Source of the DNA: Pseudomonas sp. PD9R
GTDB lineage: Bacteria; Pseudomonadota; Gammaproteobacteria; Pseudomonadales; Pseudomonadaceae
Assembly (NCBI RefSeq): GCF_019200975.1
Contig: NZ_JAHTMR010000022.1
Coordinates: 1 to 64,000 of the forward strand
Direction: 5' to 3'
DNA: 64,000 nt
How positions within the stretch are numbered: position 1 is the first letter of the stretch; each line of letters starts with the position of its first letter. A program made the translations under genes and the position numbers. A model generated the notes under the pieces. It ran no database searches, was not told where the DNA came from, and saw nothing but the letters and a program-made list of their open reading frames with translations. Shown piece after piece: positions 26,477-34,289 of this stretch.

Positions 26477-27666
26477 AAATCGGTTTCAGTCGTGCAGACG
26501 AAGCGTTCCGCGAAGCAGTCGCGCAGTGGATGGTCGAGCACCTGAGCGGCGAATTTGCGCCCTTGCGCTTTCGCGGCGGGCCGGGGGATGAGCACAGCTT
26601 TCCTGAAGAGCGCAAAGCCTGGGAGCGCGAGTTGGCCGCAGGCGGCTGGATCGGCGTCGGCTGGGGCAAGGAACATGGCGGACGCGGACTGTCCATCAGC
26701 CAGCAGGTGATATTCCATGAAGAGTACGCCCGCGCCGGAGGCCCTGGGCGAATGGGCCATATTGGCGAAGGTCTGGTCGGCCCCACGCTGGCCGCTTTCG
26801 GCACTCCGGCCCAGCAACAGCGCTTGTTGCCCGGCATCCTCGACGGCAGTCAATTCTGGTGCCAGGGCTACTCGGAACCGGGTGCCGGTTCGGACCTGGC
26901 CAATGTGCAGACACGGGCGAAACTGGATGCCACCGGTGAGCATTGGCTGATCAGTGGGCAGAAGGTCTGGACCTCTCTGGCCCACGAGGCCGACTGGTGT
27001 TTCGTGCTGGCGCGCACCGAGCCCGGCAGCCAAGGGCATCACGGTTTGTCGTTCCTGCTGGTGCCTATGCATCAGGACACCGTCCGCGTGCAACCGATCC
27101 AGCAACTGACCGGCACCAGCGAATTCAACGAGGTGTTCTTCGAACAGACCGTCACTCACGCCGACAACCTGATCGGCCAACCGGGTGATGGCTGGAAGAT
27201 CGCCATGGCGCTACTGGGTTTTGAGCGCGGCGTGTCCACGCTGGGTCAGCAGATGCAGTTCCACAACGAACTCGACGAAATCATCCGCATTGCCCGTGCC
27301 AACGGTGCTGCGCGCGACCCGCTGCTGCGTCAGCGCATCGCCCAGGCCTGGGCCGGCCTCAAGGTGTTGCGCTACAACTCACTGCGCATGCTCTCGGGTC
27401 CGCAAGACGGCAACCTCGGCCGCGAAGCGATGATCTACAAACTGGCCTGGTCCACATGGCACAGCGACCTGGGCAAGCTGGCCATGGACGTGTTGGGCGA
27501 TGCAGCGGAAATCCTCGACGCTGCGCCTTACGAACTCAGCCGTTTGCAGTCGTTGTTTCTGTTCACACGCTCCGACACCATCTATGGCGGCAGCAATGAA
27601 ATCCAGCGCAATGTGATTGCCGAACGCGCGCTGGGCATGCCGCGCGAGCCACGGGTGAACGGATGA
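26473..27666 (+). CDS. Acyl-CoA dehydrogenase, catalytic subunit (alpha-type)
   Basis: The 397-residue flavoprotein carries YSEPGAGSDLANV, GQKVWTS, LGFERGVS with the probable catalytic Glu, and IYGGSNEIQRNVIAERALGM at the end. Its start overlaps the stop of the previous gene (ATGA), so the two are made together, as expected for a heteromeric steroid-CoA dehydrogenase. This is the second such pair in the cluster. A REP pair follows. Confidence 0.88.
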   Translation: MKIGFSRADEAFREAVAQWMVEHLSGEFAPLRFRGGPGDEHSFPEERKAWERELAAGGWIGVGWGKEHGGRGLSISQQVIFHEEYARAGGPGRMGHIGEGLVGPTLAAFGTPAQQQRLLPGILDGSQFWCQGYSEPGAGSDLANVQTRAKLDATGEHWLISGQKVWTSLAHEADWCFVLARTEPGSQGHHGLSFLLVPMHQDTVRVQPIQQLTGTSEFNEVFFEQTVTHADNLIGQPGDGWKIAMALLGFERGVSTLGQQMQFHNELDEIIRIARANGAARDPLLRQRIAQAWAGLKVLRYNSLRMLSGPQDGNLGREAMIYKLAWSTWHSDLGKLAMDVLGDAAEILDAAPYELSRLQSLFLFTRSDTIYGGSNEIQRNVIAERALGMPREPRVNG

Positions 27667-27689
27667 GTTGAGCACACCGATAACGGCAA

Positions 27690-27790
27690 GATCGAAAGAT
27701 CGAAGCCTTCGGCAGCTCCTACATGACTTCGTGGGGACGCGGTGCGCCCGGTCAATGTAGGAGCTGCCGAAGGCTGCGATCTCTTGATCT
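27690..27790. repeat. REP inverted pair
   Basis: GAAGCCTTCGGCAGCTCCTA and its complement face each other across about 35 bases, between the convergent acyl-CoA dehydrogenase and SnoaL-like genes. Confidence 0.9.
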
Positions 27791-27907
27791 TGCTGTTGAT
27801 CTTCTTGCCACCTCGAGAGGCACTAGCGAGCTATCGAATGGCGGTGGCATGGGGGTTGAGTTGATGCTGCACCTGAGGCGGCCATCCTGCATCGGCCGCC
27901 CCGATGT

Positions 27908-28543
27908 TCAGCGCACCCGAATCTTCGGGTCATCCGCCCCACGACGCAGGCTGGCGAGGAAGCCTTCCAGCGGCGCCGGTTCGGCGATTTGCGGCAGGGC
28001 GTCCTTGTCCGGACGTTGCGCCCAGAACGCGTCCCACGACGGAAACAACTCGTGGAAGCTGCCAGCGTACGGTTCGCGCCCTGGCCAACGCATTTTCAGG
28101 CCACCAATTGGAGGCTTGTTCAGGTCGGTCGCATACCAGTAGCACGGCAAGCGACGGCGGAAGCACCAGCGCCCGTCGATCCGCTCGTAGTCGTCCCAGT
28201 ACAGCATCTGCATGATCACCCACTCGGGACCGGTCTCATGCTCGTTCTTCGAATAGACCACGCCAGTGGCGTGGTCGGCATCGCTGAACTCGATGATGTG
28301 CTGGCCCAAGTGATGGGACGTGCCGTGGAACTGCTTGCGCATGGTTTCATCCAGCCACGCCTTGAGGTGCGCACGACCGCTCTTGTCGCGGCCCACACGC
28401 ACGTCCGGGGCGAAGCAGTTGGCCATGGCATCCATGTCGCGCATGTCCAGTGCCAGGGCGTACTTGCCGGCCAGTTGACGGATCGCGTCCAGCGACTCCA
28501 ACCGGTCGATGCGCGCGAGCAATTCGTTCGTGTCCTGGCTCAT
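27908..28543 (-). CDS. SnoaL/NTF2-like protein, candidate bile-acid dehydratase
   Basis: The 211-residue protein has an NTF2-like (SnoaL_4) domain at about 10-145 and an extra C-terminal tail. GKYALALD places Tyr28 and Asp33 with the spacing of the catalytic Tyr30 and Asp35 of BaiE, the bile-acid 7alpha-dehydratase, and HHLGQH (77-82) falls where BaiE has its catalytic His83. This comparison is from memory. In a bile-acid degrader a 7-hydroxysteroid dehydratase would fit, but ketosteroid isomerase-like or binding roles remain possible. Its ATG overlaps the stop of the SDR upstream (TGATG), giving a three-gene operon with two SDRs. Confidence 0.75.
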   Translation of the reverse strand: MSQDTNELLARIDRLESLDAIRQLAGKYALALDMRDMDAMANCFAPDVRVGRDKSGRAHLKAWLDETMRKQFHGTSHHLGQHIIEFSDADHATGVVYSKNEHETGPEWVIMQMLYWDDYERIDGRWCFRRRLPCYWYATDLNKPPIGGLKMRWPGREPYAGSFHELFPSWDAFWAQRPDKDALPQIAEPAPLEGFLASLRRGADDPKIRVR

Positions 28544-29316
28544 CAGTCGAGCACCGTGTACAGATCCGAACCGCGCCCGCCATCCACCGCCAGGCTCGCA
28601 CCCGTGACATACGAAGCTTCGTCGCTGGCCAGGAACAAAATGGCGTTGGCCAGTTCCACCGGCAAGCCGACCCGTTTCATCGGGATCACTTTTTCAGTGT
28701 TGGTACGGGTCTTGGCGTCGCCCAGCATGCCGGCCGTTGCCGGGGTGTCGACCACACCCGGAATGATCACGTTGCAGCGAATATTGTGCGGTGCGCCTTC
28801 GCTGGCCGCTGCCCGACTGAAGTTGATCACTGCCGCCTTGGCTGCCGAGTAACCGGCCATCCACGCGGTGCCGAACAGGCCGCAGATCGAAGCGATGTTG
28901 ACGATCGAACCGCCCCCCTGCGCTTTCATCAATTGCATTGCGGTGCGGGTGCCCCAAAAGGTGCCGTCCACGGTGGTGGCGAAGTTGGCGTGCCAGTCGG
29001 CGGTGGTCATCGCGTCGATGCCGCCCCAGGTGTAGGCCATCGCGTTGTTGACCAGGATGTCGAGGCGTCCGTGACGTTGCGCAGTGGCTTGCAGCGCATC
29101 GACGTAGGCCTGCTCATCGCTGACATCGGCGACGGCGATCTCGGCCTTCCCGCCCTGGGCATGGATTTTTTCCTGCACGCCTTGCAGTGGCTCGATGCGC
29201 CGTCCGCACAGCACCACCGTGGCGCCCTCTTCGGCGAACCGCAGCGCGGTGGCTTCACCGATGCCGGAACCGGCGCCGGTGACGAACGCGATCTTTCCTT
29301 GTAAACGATTGCTCAT
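28543..29316 (-). CDS. Short-chain dehydrogenase/reductase, hydroxysteroid dehydrogenase candidate
   Basis: The 257-residue classical SDR shows TGAGSGIGEATALRF at about 14-28. NNAMAYTWGG replaces the usual NNAG, Ser is in NIASICG, and GYSAAKAA is the active site. The C-terminus VTGASLAVDGGRG is typical. The start is ATG at 29316, where GGGAG lies six bases upstream; longer frames are not needed. Coupled to the SnoaL-like gene, it may oxidise a ring hydroxyl before or after dehydration. Substrate unknown. Confidence 0.85.
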   Translation of the reverse strand: MSNRLQGKIAFVTGAGSGIGEATALRFAEEGATVVLCGRRIEPLQGVQEKIHAQGGKAEIAVADVSDEQAYVDALQATAQRHGRLDILVNNAMAYTWGGIDAMTTADWHANFATTVDGTFWGTRTAMQLMKAQGGGSIVNIASICGLFGTAWMAGYSAAKAAVINFSRAAASEGAPHNIRCNVIIPGVVDTPATAGMLGDAKTRTNTEKVIPMKRVGLPVELANAILFLASDEASYVTGASLAVDGGRGSDLYTVLD

Positions 29317-29330
29317 GGGTAACTCCCTGA

Positions 29331-30065
29331 TCAGATAAAGGCCATGCCGCCGTTGACGGCGATGTTCTGCCCGGTCATGAAACTGGCGTCTTCGCTGGCC
29401 AGGAACACCGCGACTTTGGCGATCTCGTCGGTCTCGCACATACGGCCCAGCGGCACGCTTTTGAGCAGCGTCTGCATGTACTCGTCAGGGATGCCGGCCA
29501 TCATCGGAGTGTTGGTCGGACCCGGCACCAGGGTGTTCACGCGTATACCGCTGGCCGCCAGTTCACGGGCGATCGAACGGGTCAGCCCCATTACGCCGGC
29601 TTTCGAGGCGCAGTAATGACTAGGACCTTCGCCGGTCAGCGCGGCGGTGCTGGAGAGGTTGATGATCGCGCCTTTGCGGCCGCCCTTGACCATCAACTTG
29701 GCTCCCTCGCGGCAGCACAGGAAGGTGCCGCCCAGGTTCACGCCGATCACCCGTGCCCAGCTCTCGTCCGGGGTTTCGAGGAAACTGTCCAGCCCGCCCA
29801 CGCCAGCGTTGTTGACCAGAATGTCGAGGCCACCAAAGTGCTGCTCGGCCTGGCCCATGGCATCGGCCACGGACGCGCCATCACCGACGTTGCAAGCCAG
29901 GGCCAGCACCTTGTCGCCGAGGTCAGCCAGACTCTCGGCCAGGGCCGATTGATTCAAGTCGACAGCCACCACCTTGGCGCCTTCGGCGACAAAACCACGC
30001 ACGATGGCCTGGCCCATGCCTTGCGCGGCGCCGGTCACAAAGGCCACTTTATTGAGTAACTTCAT
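29331..30065 (-). CDS. Short-chain dehydrogenase/reductase, first gene of its operon
   Basis: The 244-residue SDR has TGAAQGMGQAIVRGF near the N-terminus, NNAGVGG, Ser in NLSSTAALTG, and HYCASKAG as active site. It ends MTGQNIAVNGGMAFI. The start is ATG at 30065, five bases after GGAGA. The cluster promoter motif is 91 bases upstream, and the two genes downstream follow within 15 bases. A hydroxysteroid or hydroxyacyl-CoA dehydrogenase role is inferred from context. Confidence 0.85.
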   Translation of the reverse strand: MKLLNKVAFVTGAAQGMGQAIVRGFVAEGAKVVAVDLNQSALAESLADLGDKVLALACNVGDGASVADAMGQAEQHFGGLDILVNNAGVGGLDSFLETPDESWARVIGVNLGGTFLCCREGAKLMVKGGRKGAIINLSSTAALTGEGPSHYCASKAGVMGLTRSIARELAASGIRVNTLVPGPTNTPMMAGIPDEYMQTLLKSVPLGRMCETDEIAKVAVFLASEDASFMTGQNIAVNGGMAFI

Positions 30066-30129
30066 AGCGTTCTCCGAATGTGCAAATACCCTGCGGCCCG
30101 CTGCCCTTGCAGTGAGGCCGTCCCCTGAA

Positions 30130-30173
30130 TGATTAGCGGCAAGTGCCCCGGCACACATCGTCCGATGGGACTA
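30130..30173 (-). promoter_or_regulatory. Cluster promoter motif before the SDR-SDR-SnoaL operon
   Basis: In the gene direction, TAGTCCCATCGGACGATG (30173 to 30156) contains GTCC-N4-GGAC. After 20 bases follows TAATCA (30135-30130), a good -10. Confidence 0.7.
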
Positions 30174-30181
30174 TCGCCACG

Positions 30182-30225
30182 TGGTCTGAACGGACGATGT
30201 GAACAACGCCACCAGCGCCCAGCAT
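30182..30225 (+). promoter_or_regulatory. Cluster promoter motif before hsaD
   Basis: TGGTCTGAACGGACGATG (30182-30199) faces right, back to back with the copy at 30156-30173. After 20 bases comes CAGCAT (30220-30225) as a possible -10. Together the two copies form a divergent promoter. Confidence 0.65.
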
Positions 30226-30319
30226 TCACCGTGCGCGCAGCGCGCCAGGCACAGCGTTCCCCTTCAATAAACGCCTGGCGCGGCTGTGCTTCATGAATCC
30301 GCAGAGAATGGAGAACCCC

Positions 30320-31153
30320 ATGAACCAACCCGTAGACCTGCCCCTGCCCGTCGGCCATTACGCGACCCTGCCCAACGGCCTGCGTCTGCACTATCTGGAC
30401 GAAGGCGCAGGCCCCGTCGTGCTGTGGCTGCACGGCAGCGGGCCGGGTGCCAGTGGCTTCAGTAACTTCAAGGGCAACTACCCGCAATTAGTCGCTGCGG
30501 GCTACCGCAACATCGTGCTCGACCTGCCGGGGTTCGGTCGCTCGGACAAACCCGAAGACGCCCAGTACAACCTGGATTTCTTTGTCGATTGCGTGGCCGC
30601 GTTCCTGGAGGCCGTCGGTGTAAAACGCTGCACGTTGCTGGGTAACTCGCTGGGCGGCGCGATCGCCCTGGGCCTGTCCCTGCGCCTGCCGCAACTGCCC
30701 CAGAGTCTGATTTTGCTGGCTCCGGGCGGTGTCGAGGAGCGGGAGACTTACTTCAAGATGGAAGGCATCCTGCGCATGGTCAGCCTGTTCAACGAGGGCC
30801 CCATTGGGATGGAAGAGATGCGCAGCATGATGCGACTGCAGCTGTTCGATGATTCGATCCTGCCCGAGAGCCTGTTGGAAGAACGCGTAGCGGTGGCGGT
30901 GACTCAGCCGAAAAACCTATTCAGCACGATGATGGTGCCGAACATGGAAGCGCGTCTGGGCGAGATTAAGTGTCCGATCCTGGGCTTCTGGGGGACCAAC
31001 GATCACTTCAACCCGATCAGTGGCGCCCAGCGCATTATTGATGGTGCGCCGAATGCTCGCTTTATCGTGCTTAACCGTTGTGGGCATTGGGTTCAGGTGG
31101 AGCATCGCGAACTGTTTAACCGTAGTTGCATCGACTTTTTGCAGCACGGTTGA
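30320..31153 (+). CDS. hsaD: HsaD-like meta-cleavage product hydrolase
   Basis: The 277-residue alpha/beta hydrolase cleaves the C-C bond of the ring A meta-cleavage product (4,9-DSHA), releasing a hexadienoate and the HIP propionate. The triad is Ser110 (GNSLGG), Asp228 (WGTNDHFNP) and His256 (RCGHWVQVEH). The oxyanion segment HGSGPGASG at about 38-46 is diagnostic of meta-cleavage hydrolases. The start ATG at 30320 has GGAGA five bases upstream; an upstream ATG at 30293 is in frame but without a good site. It stands apart from hsaC, at the outer end of the cluster. Confidence 0.9.
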   Translation: MNQPVDLPLPVGHYATLPNGLRLHYLDEGAGPVVLWLHGSGPGASGFSNFKGNYPQLVAAGYRNIVLDLPGFGRSDKPEDAQYNLDFFVDCVAAFLEAVGVKRCTLLGNSLGGAIALGLSLRLPQLPQSLILLAPGGVEERETYFKMEGILRMVSLFNEGPIGMEEMRSMMRLQLFDDSILPESLLEERVAVAVTQPKNLFSTMMVPNMEARLGEIKCPILGFWGTNDHFNPISGAQRIIDGAPNARFIVLNRCGHWVQVEHRELFNRSCIDFLQHG

Positions 31154-31449
31154 TTTCTGCTGTTGGGTTGGGTTGGGTTGGGTTGGGTGCATATCCGTTT
31201 CTGCGGTAACGGCGACTATTGGTTTCGCTTTTACAGCGAGTCACTTTGGAAAAGCCCCAAAGTAACCAAAAGGCTCTCGCCCCACCCCTCGGTGCCTCGC
31301 TTAGGCTCGGCATGCCGTAACGAAGGTTGCTCCGTGGGTTGCCGCGATGGGCCATCCCTGGCCCAGCGTGGTTTAACGGGGCGCCCAGATCAAGAGCTGA
31401 GCGCCCCATCACTTACGGATGCACACAATCCCACTGTAGGAGCTGCCGG
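31154..31449. other. Intergenic stretch with GGGTT repeats and a partial REP
   Basis: After hsaD comes a GGGTT tandem run, then about 250 bases of the kind often found between Pseudomonas genes (GAGTCACTTTGGAAAAGCCC and CCAAAGTAACCAAAAGGCTC). It ends in a REP half (TGTAGGAGCTGCCGG) cut by the IS3 element. No gene is seen. Confidence 0.6.
31165..31187 (+). repeat. Tandem GGGTT repeat, G-quadruplex-capable
   Basis: Five GGG runs separated by TT (31165-31187) lie 12 bases after the hsaD stop codon. Four or more GGG runs with short loops meet the usual G-quadruplex rule on the coding strand and in the RNA. Confidence 0.85.
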
Positions 31450-31520
31450 TGAACTGGCCTAATGATTTTGGACACTTCAATCGGGCGCTATGATGGCGCC
31501 CAAATCTGAGGTGTTTGGAT

Positions 31521-31823
31521 ATGCGTAAATCTTATTCGAGAGAGTTCAAGCTCAAGGCCGCCAGCATGGTGCTGGATGAAGGGCAGTCAGTTCCCGACGT
31601 CTGTGCCAGTCTGGATATTGGCCCTACCGCCTTGCGCCGCTGGGTCGATCAGGTTCGTAAAGAGCGCTTGGGTTCGACCCCGCCGGGGGCCAAGGCGATC
31701 ACGGCCGATCAGCGAGAGATTCAACAGCTCAAAGCGTTGCTCAGGCAAAAAGACCTGGACATTGAAATCCTAAAAAAGGCCAGTGCTCTCCTGCTTTTGG
31801 ACTCCAAAGATCATTCTCGATGA
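31521..31823 (+). CDS. IS3-family transposase OrfA
   Basis: This 100-residue protein has the N-terminal helix-turn-helix of IS3 OrfA (YSREFKLKAASMVLDEGQSV, then DIGPTALRRWVDQ). A leucine-rich helix follows (QQLKALLRQKDLDIEILKKA). ATG at 31521 follows GAGGTG at good spacing. A run of six A then G (31772-31778) near the end is the likely -1 frameshift site that would give the OrfAB transposase; the -1 frame is open from there into orfB. Confidence 0.9.
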   Translation: MRKSYSREFKLKAASMVLDEGQSVPDVCASLDIGPTALRRWVDQVRKERLGSTPPGAKAITADQREIQQLKALLRQKDLDIEILKKASALLLLDSKDHSR

Positions 31824-32656
31824 TCAACGAGCTGGACGAGCAGTACGGCGTTAACAATTGCTGTCGGGCGTTTGGAGTCAACCGCAGCAGCTTTTATGCC
31901 TGGCGTGAGCGCCAAGGTAAGGTGAAGCCTGAGCGGGAGAAACTTAAAGCCGTGCTGGTCCAGCATCACAAGGAATCCAGAGCGTCCGCAGGGTCTCGCA
32001 CCCTTTCCAAGGAGCTGCAAGCCAAGGGGCATCGTGTCGGGCGGCATATGGCTCGCAGTTTGATGCGCGAAGCCGGTGTTGCCAGTCATCAGCGGCGGCG
32101 GCATAAGTACAAATCTTCCGGCGTAGAAGCGCTGGTGGCGCCACACGTGCTCAAGCGCAAGTTTGATGTCACGGCGATCAATCAGGTGTGGTGTGGCGAT
32201 GTGACGTACATCAAGGTGGGTAAGCGTTGGATGTATTTCGCGGCGGTGCTGGACTTGTTTGCTCGCCGGATCGTGGGGTGGTCGTTTTCAATGATTTCCG
32301 ACGCCACGCTGACCTGCGAAGCGTTGCGAATGGCGGTGCAATTGCGAGGCCGTCCAAAAGAGGTGCTGTTTCATTCTGATCAAGGTTGCCAATACACCAG
32401 CCACAAATTCAGGAATGAGATGCGCAAGCATGGACTCCTGCAAAGCATGAGTCGTAAAGGTGAGTGCTGGGACAACGCCCCAATGGAGCGTTTCTTTGGC
32501 AGCCTGAAATCAGAGTGGGTTCCAGAAGGCGGCTACAGCTCGGAGCATGAAGCCCGCGTGGATGTGCAGCGTTATGTGATGCGTTACAACAACGTCAGAC
32601 TCCATAGCTACAACGACTACCGGTCGCCGGTAGCTATGGAGAAACTGGCGGCGTGA
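31820..32656 (+). CDS. IS3-family transposase OrfB (DDE integrase core)
   Basis: The 278-residue frame encodes the catalytic part. Visible are an HTH_21-type segment (SRTLSKELQAKGHRVGRHMA) and the DDE residues in CGDVTYI, FHSDQGCQYTS and NAPMERFFGSLKSE. It overlaps orfA by ATGA and is probably translated mostly as a fusion through frameshifting at 31772-31778. All motifs are intact, so the element may be active. Confidence 0.92.
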   Translation: MINELDEQYGVNNCCRAFGVNRSSFYAWRERQGKVKPEREKLKAVLVQHHKESRASAGSRTLSKELQAKGHRVGRHMARSLMREAGVASHQRRRHKYKSSGVEALVAPHVLKRKFDVTAINQVWCGDVTYIKVGKRWMYFAAVLDLFARRIVGWSFSMISDATLTCEALRMAVQLRGRPKEVLFHSDQGCQYTSHKFRNEMRKHGLLQSMSRKGECWDNAPMERFFGSLKSEWVPEGGYSSEHEARVDVQRYVMRYNNVRLHSYNDYRSPVAMEKLAA

Positions 32657-32693
32657 AACCTTAACTGGTGTCCAGAATTACTTGACCAGTTCA

Positions 32694-32760
32694 GGCTGGC
32701 TCCCACAGGGGATTTGTGACGTACACAAAACCAATGTGGGAGCCAGCCTGCTGGCGATGG
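32694..32760. repeat. REP-like inverted pair flanking the IS3 right end
   Basis: GGCTGGCTCCCACAGGGG and, inverted, ATGTGGGAGCCAGCC enclose about 25 bases, directly after the right end of the IS3 element. Confidence 0.75.
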
Positions 32761-32765
32761 CGGTG

Positions 32766-34133
32766 TTACATACGCAGCAGCATCTTCCACGCACGATTCT
32801 GATACACCGCAATCGCCTGCTGCTTACGCGCGTCCAGGGTTTCGTCGGTGATCGGCTCGTTGGCCAGTTGCGCCAATTGCTTGAGCTCGCCGTACAAGCG
32901 ATCCATCTCCGGGATGTCCAGCACGTGACGCGCGTGGTGCAGCCAGGCCTGGATGCGTTCGATGCGCGGCAGTTGCTCGGCCAGGTCTTCCGGTTGCTGC
33001 TGGTAGCGCTGCAATTGCAGTGAGTTGGCTTCTTCGCCCAGCAGGCGCGGCAACCAGCTGCCCAGTTGCGCAGCGCCCTGGCGATTGCCACGGGTATTGC
33101 GGTCGGCGGCCCAGGTACGAGCCAGCAGCCAGCGCGAAGTGTTCAGGGAGAACAGGCCCCAACGCGGGTCTTCGAGTTCTTCGAGGAACTGCTCCGGTGC
33201 GGCTTTACGCACATCTTCGTCATCCAGGCCGGCCTGAACCAGCGGACGCCAGTCTTCGAGTAATGCATCCAGCGCGACGCGCATGTCGTGGGTCGATTGA
33301 CGCGGTGCGGCTTGACCAAGACTGCTGACCAGCGCGCGCAATTCGGCGAGGTTTTCCACCCAGTCTTGCAGCAGGCGCCAGTGGCCATTGAAGCGATACT
33401 GCTCGGCCAGACGCTGGCTGCTGCCCAGCAAATGCCAGCTCAGGGCGGCGAAGGCGTCGTCCAGCGGCGTTTCAGCGGTGATCTGCGGCGCCGGCAGGCT
33501 CAGCGAGTAGCTGTTGGCGTCGTACAGGCGATAGCCGCGTTCAGCTTTGCTGATATCGCACGGCATCAGGGCCAGGGTCGCGGCCAATTCGGCGGCCAGT
33601 TCCAGCAGCGCAGCCGGTTCGCCTTCGCGCAGTTCCAGTTCCAACTCGCAGATTTCTTCTTTCTGCTTGCCCACCACAACGTGGCCCAGGTCTAGCGCCG
33701 CTTCGATGACCACTTTGGTCTTGCCTCGGCCCCAGGCGATTTCGGCGCGTTCGCGGACGAAGTCGGTGGTGAAAATCGGCTTCAGGGTTTTCTTGTCCAG
33801 CTCGGCCAACTCTTCAGGCCAGCATTCGCCATCGAGTTTTTTCACGTCGAGTTTGGCTTTGGGCAGGTTCCAGTCGTATTCGTTACGCTCGGACAAACCG
33901 GCGACGCTTTGGCCGCGGGTCTTGAGCGTTTGAATAACTTCTTCGCCATCCTTGCGTAGGCGCAGGGCGACTTTGGCGCGGGCCAGGTCGCGCTCGGGCG
34001 TGTCGAAGTACTGGTTCATCAACTCACGGCGTTCCCAGCCACTTTTGTTGCGTTTTTTCAGTAACGGGTGCTCGCGCAGGGCGGCGAGGGTTTCGCGGCT
34101 GACGCGGAGTTTGATTTCGGTTTCTTTCTGCAT
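32766..34133 (-). CDS. CYTH-CHAD domain protein (inorganic triphosphatase family)
   Basis: The 455-residue protein has an N-terminal CYTH domain (about 1-200) with the signature ExExK at Glu4, Glu6, Lys8, and RLRKDG for phosphate binding. A C-terminal CHAD domain (about 215-455) is rich in helices with conserved histidines (THDMRVALDALL). CYTH enzymes of this kind hydrolyse inorganic triphosphate; the CHAD domain is linked to polyphosphate binding. It lies between argE and the catabolic cluster as in other pseudomonads, divergent from argE. Confidence 0.88.
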   Translation of the reverse strand: MQKETEIKLRVSRETLAALREHPLLKKRNKSGWERRELMNQYFDTPERDLARAKVALRLRKDGEEVIQTLKTRGQSVAGLSERNEYDWNLPKAKLDVKKLDGECWPEELAELDKKTLKPIFTTDFVRERAEIAWGRGKTKVVIEAALDLGHVVVGKQKEEICELELELREGEPAALLELAAELAATLALMPCDISKAERGYRLYDANSYSLSLPAPQITAETPLDDAFAALSWHLLGSSQRLAEQYRFNGHWRLLQDWVENLAELRALVSSLGQAAPRQSTHDMRVALDALLEDWRPLVQAGLDDEDVRKAAPEQFLEELEDPRWGLFSLNTSRWLLARTWAADRNTRGNRQGAAQLGSWLPRLLGEEANSLQLQRYQQQPEDLAEQLPRIERIQAWLHHARHVLDIPEMDRLYGELKQLAQLANEPITDETLDARKQQAIAVYQNRAWKMLLRM

Positions 34134-34289
34134 GGCCGGAAAATCCAGGATCGGGAGCGCAGCCGGGGGAATGTGTGGCTGCCAAGGTCGTGCAGTGTAC
34201 AGGACTCGCCGATCCTACGCGCCGCGACGGTTTATTCCTGTCGCCGGATGGTTCTATGATGGACTTCAATTCGGGAGTTGGAGTCAGCG

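Larger units (their letters stand above)
31450..32693 (+). mobile_element. Complete IS3-family insertion sequence
   Basis: The element is about 1,244 bases long. The 26-base ends (31450-31475 and, inverted, 32668-32693) agree at 21 positions by hand and begin TGAACTGG. It encodes OrfA and OrfB in the IS3 arrangement, with orfB in the -1 frame. The left side abuts a cut REP unit and the right side a different REP-like pair. No clear target duplication is visible. Confidence 0.85.

Noticed and set aside
30156..30199. Inverted repeat CATCGTCCG...CGGACGATG read as one large operator
   Set aside because: Each half is better explained as a separate copy of the cluster motif with its own -10 box, since single copies occur before other genes.
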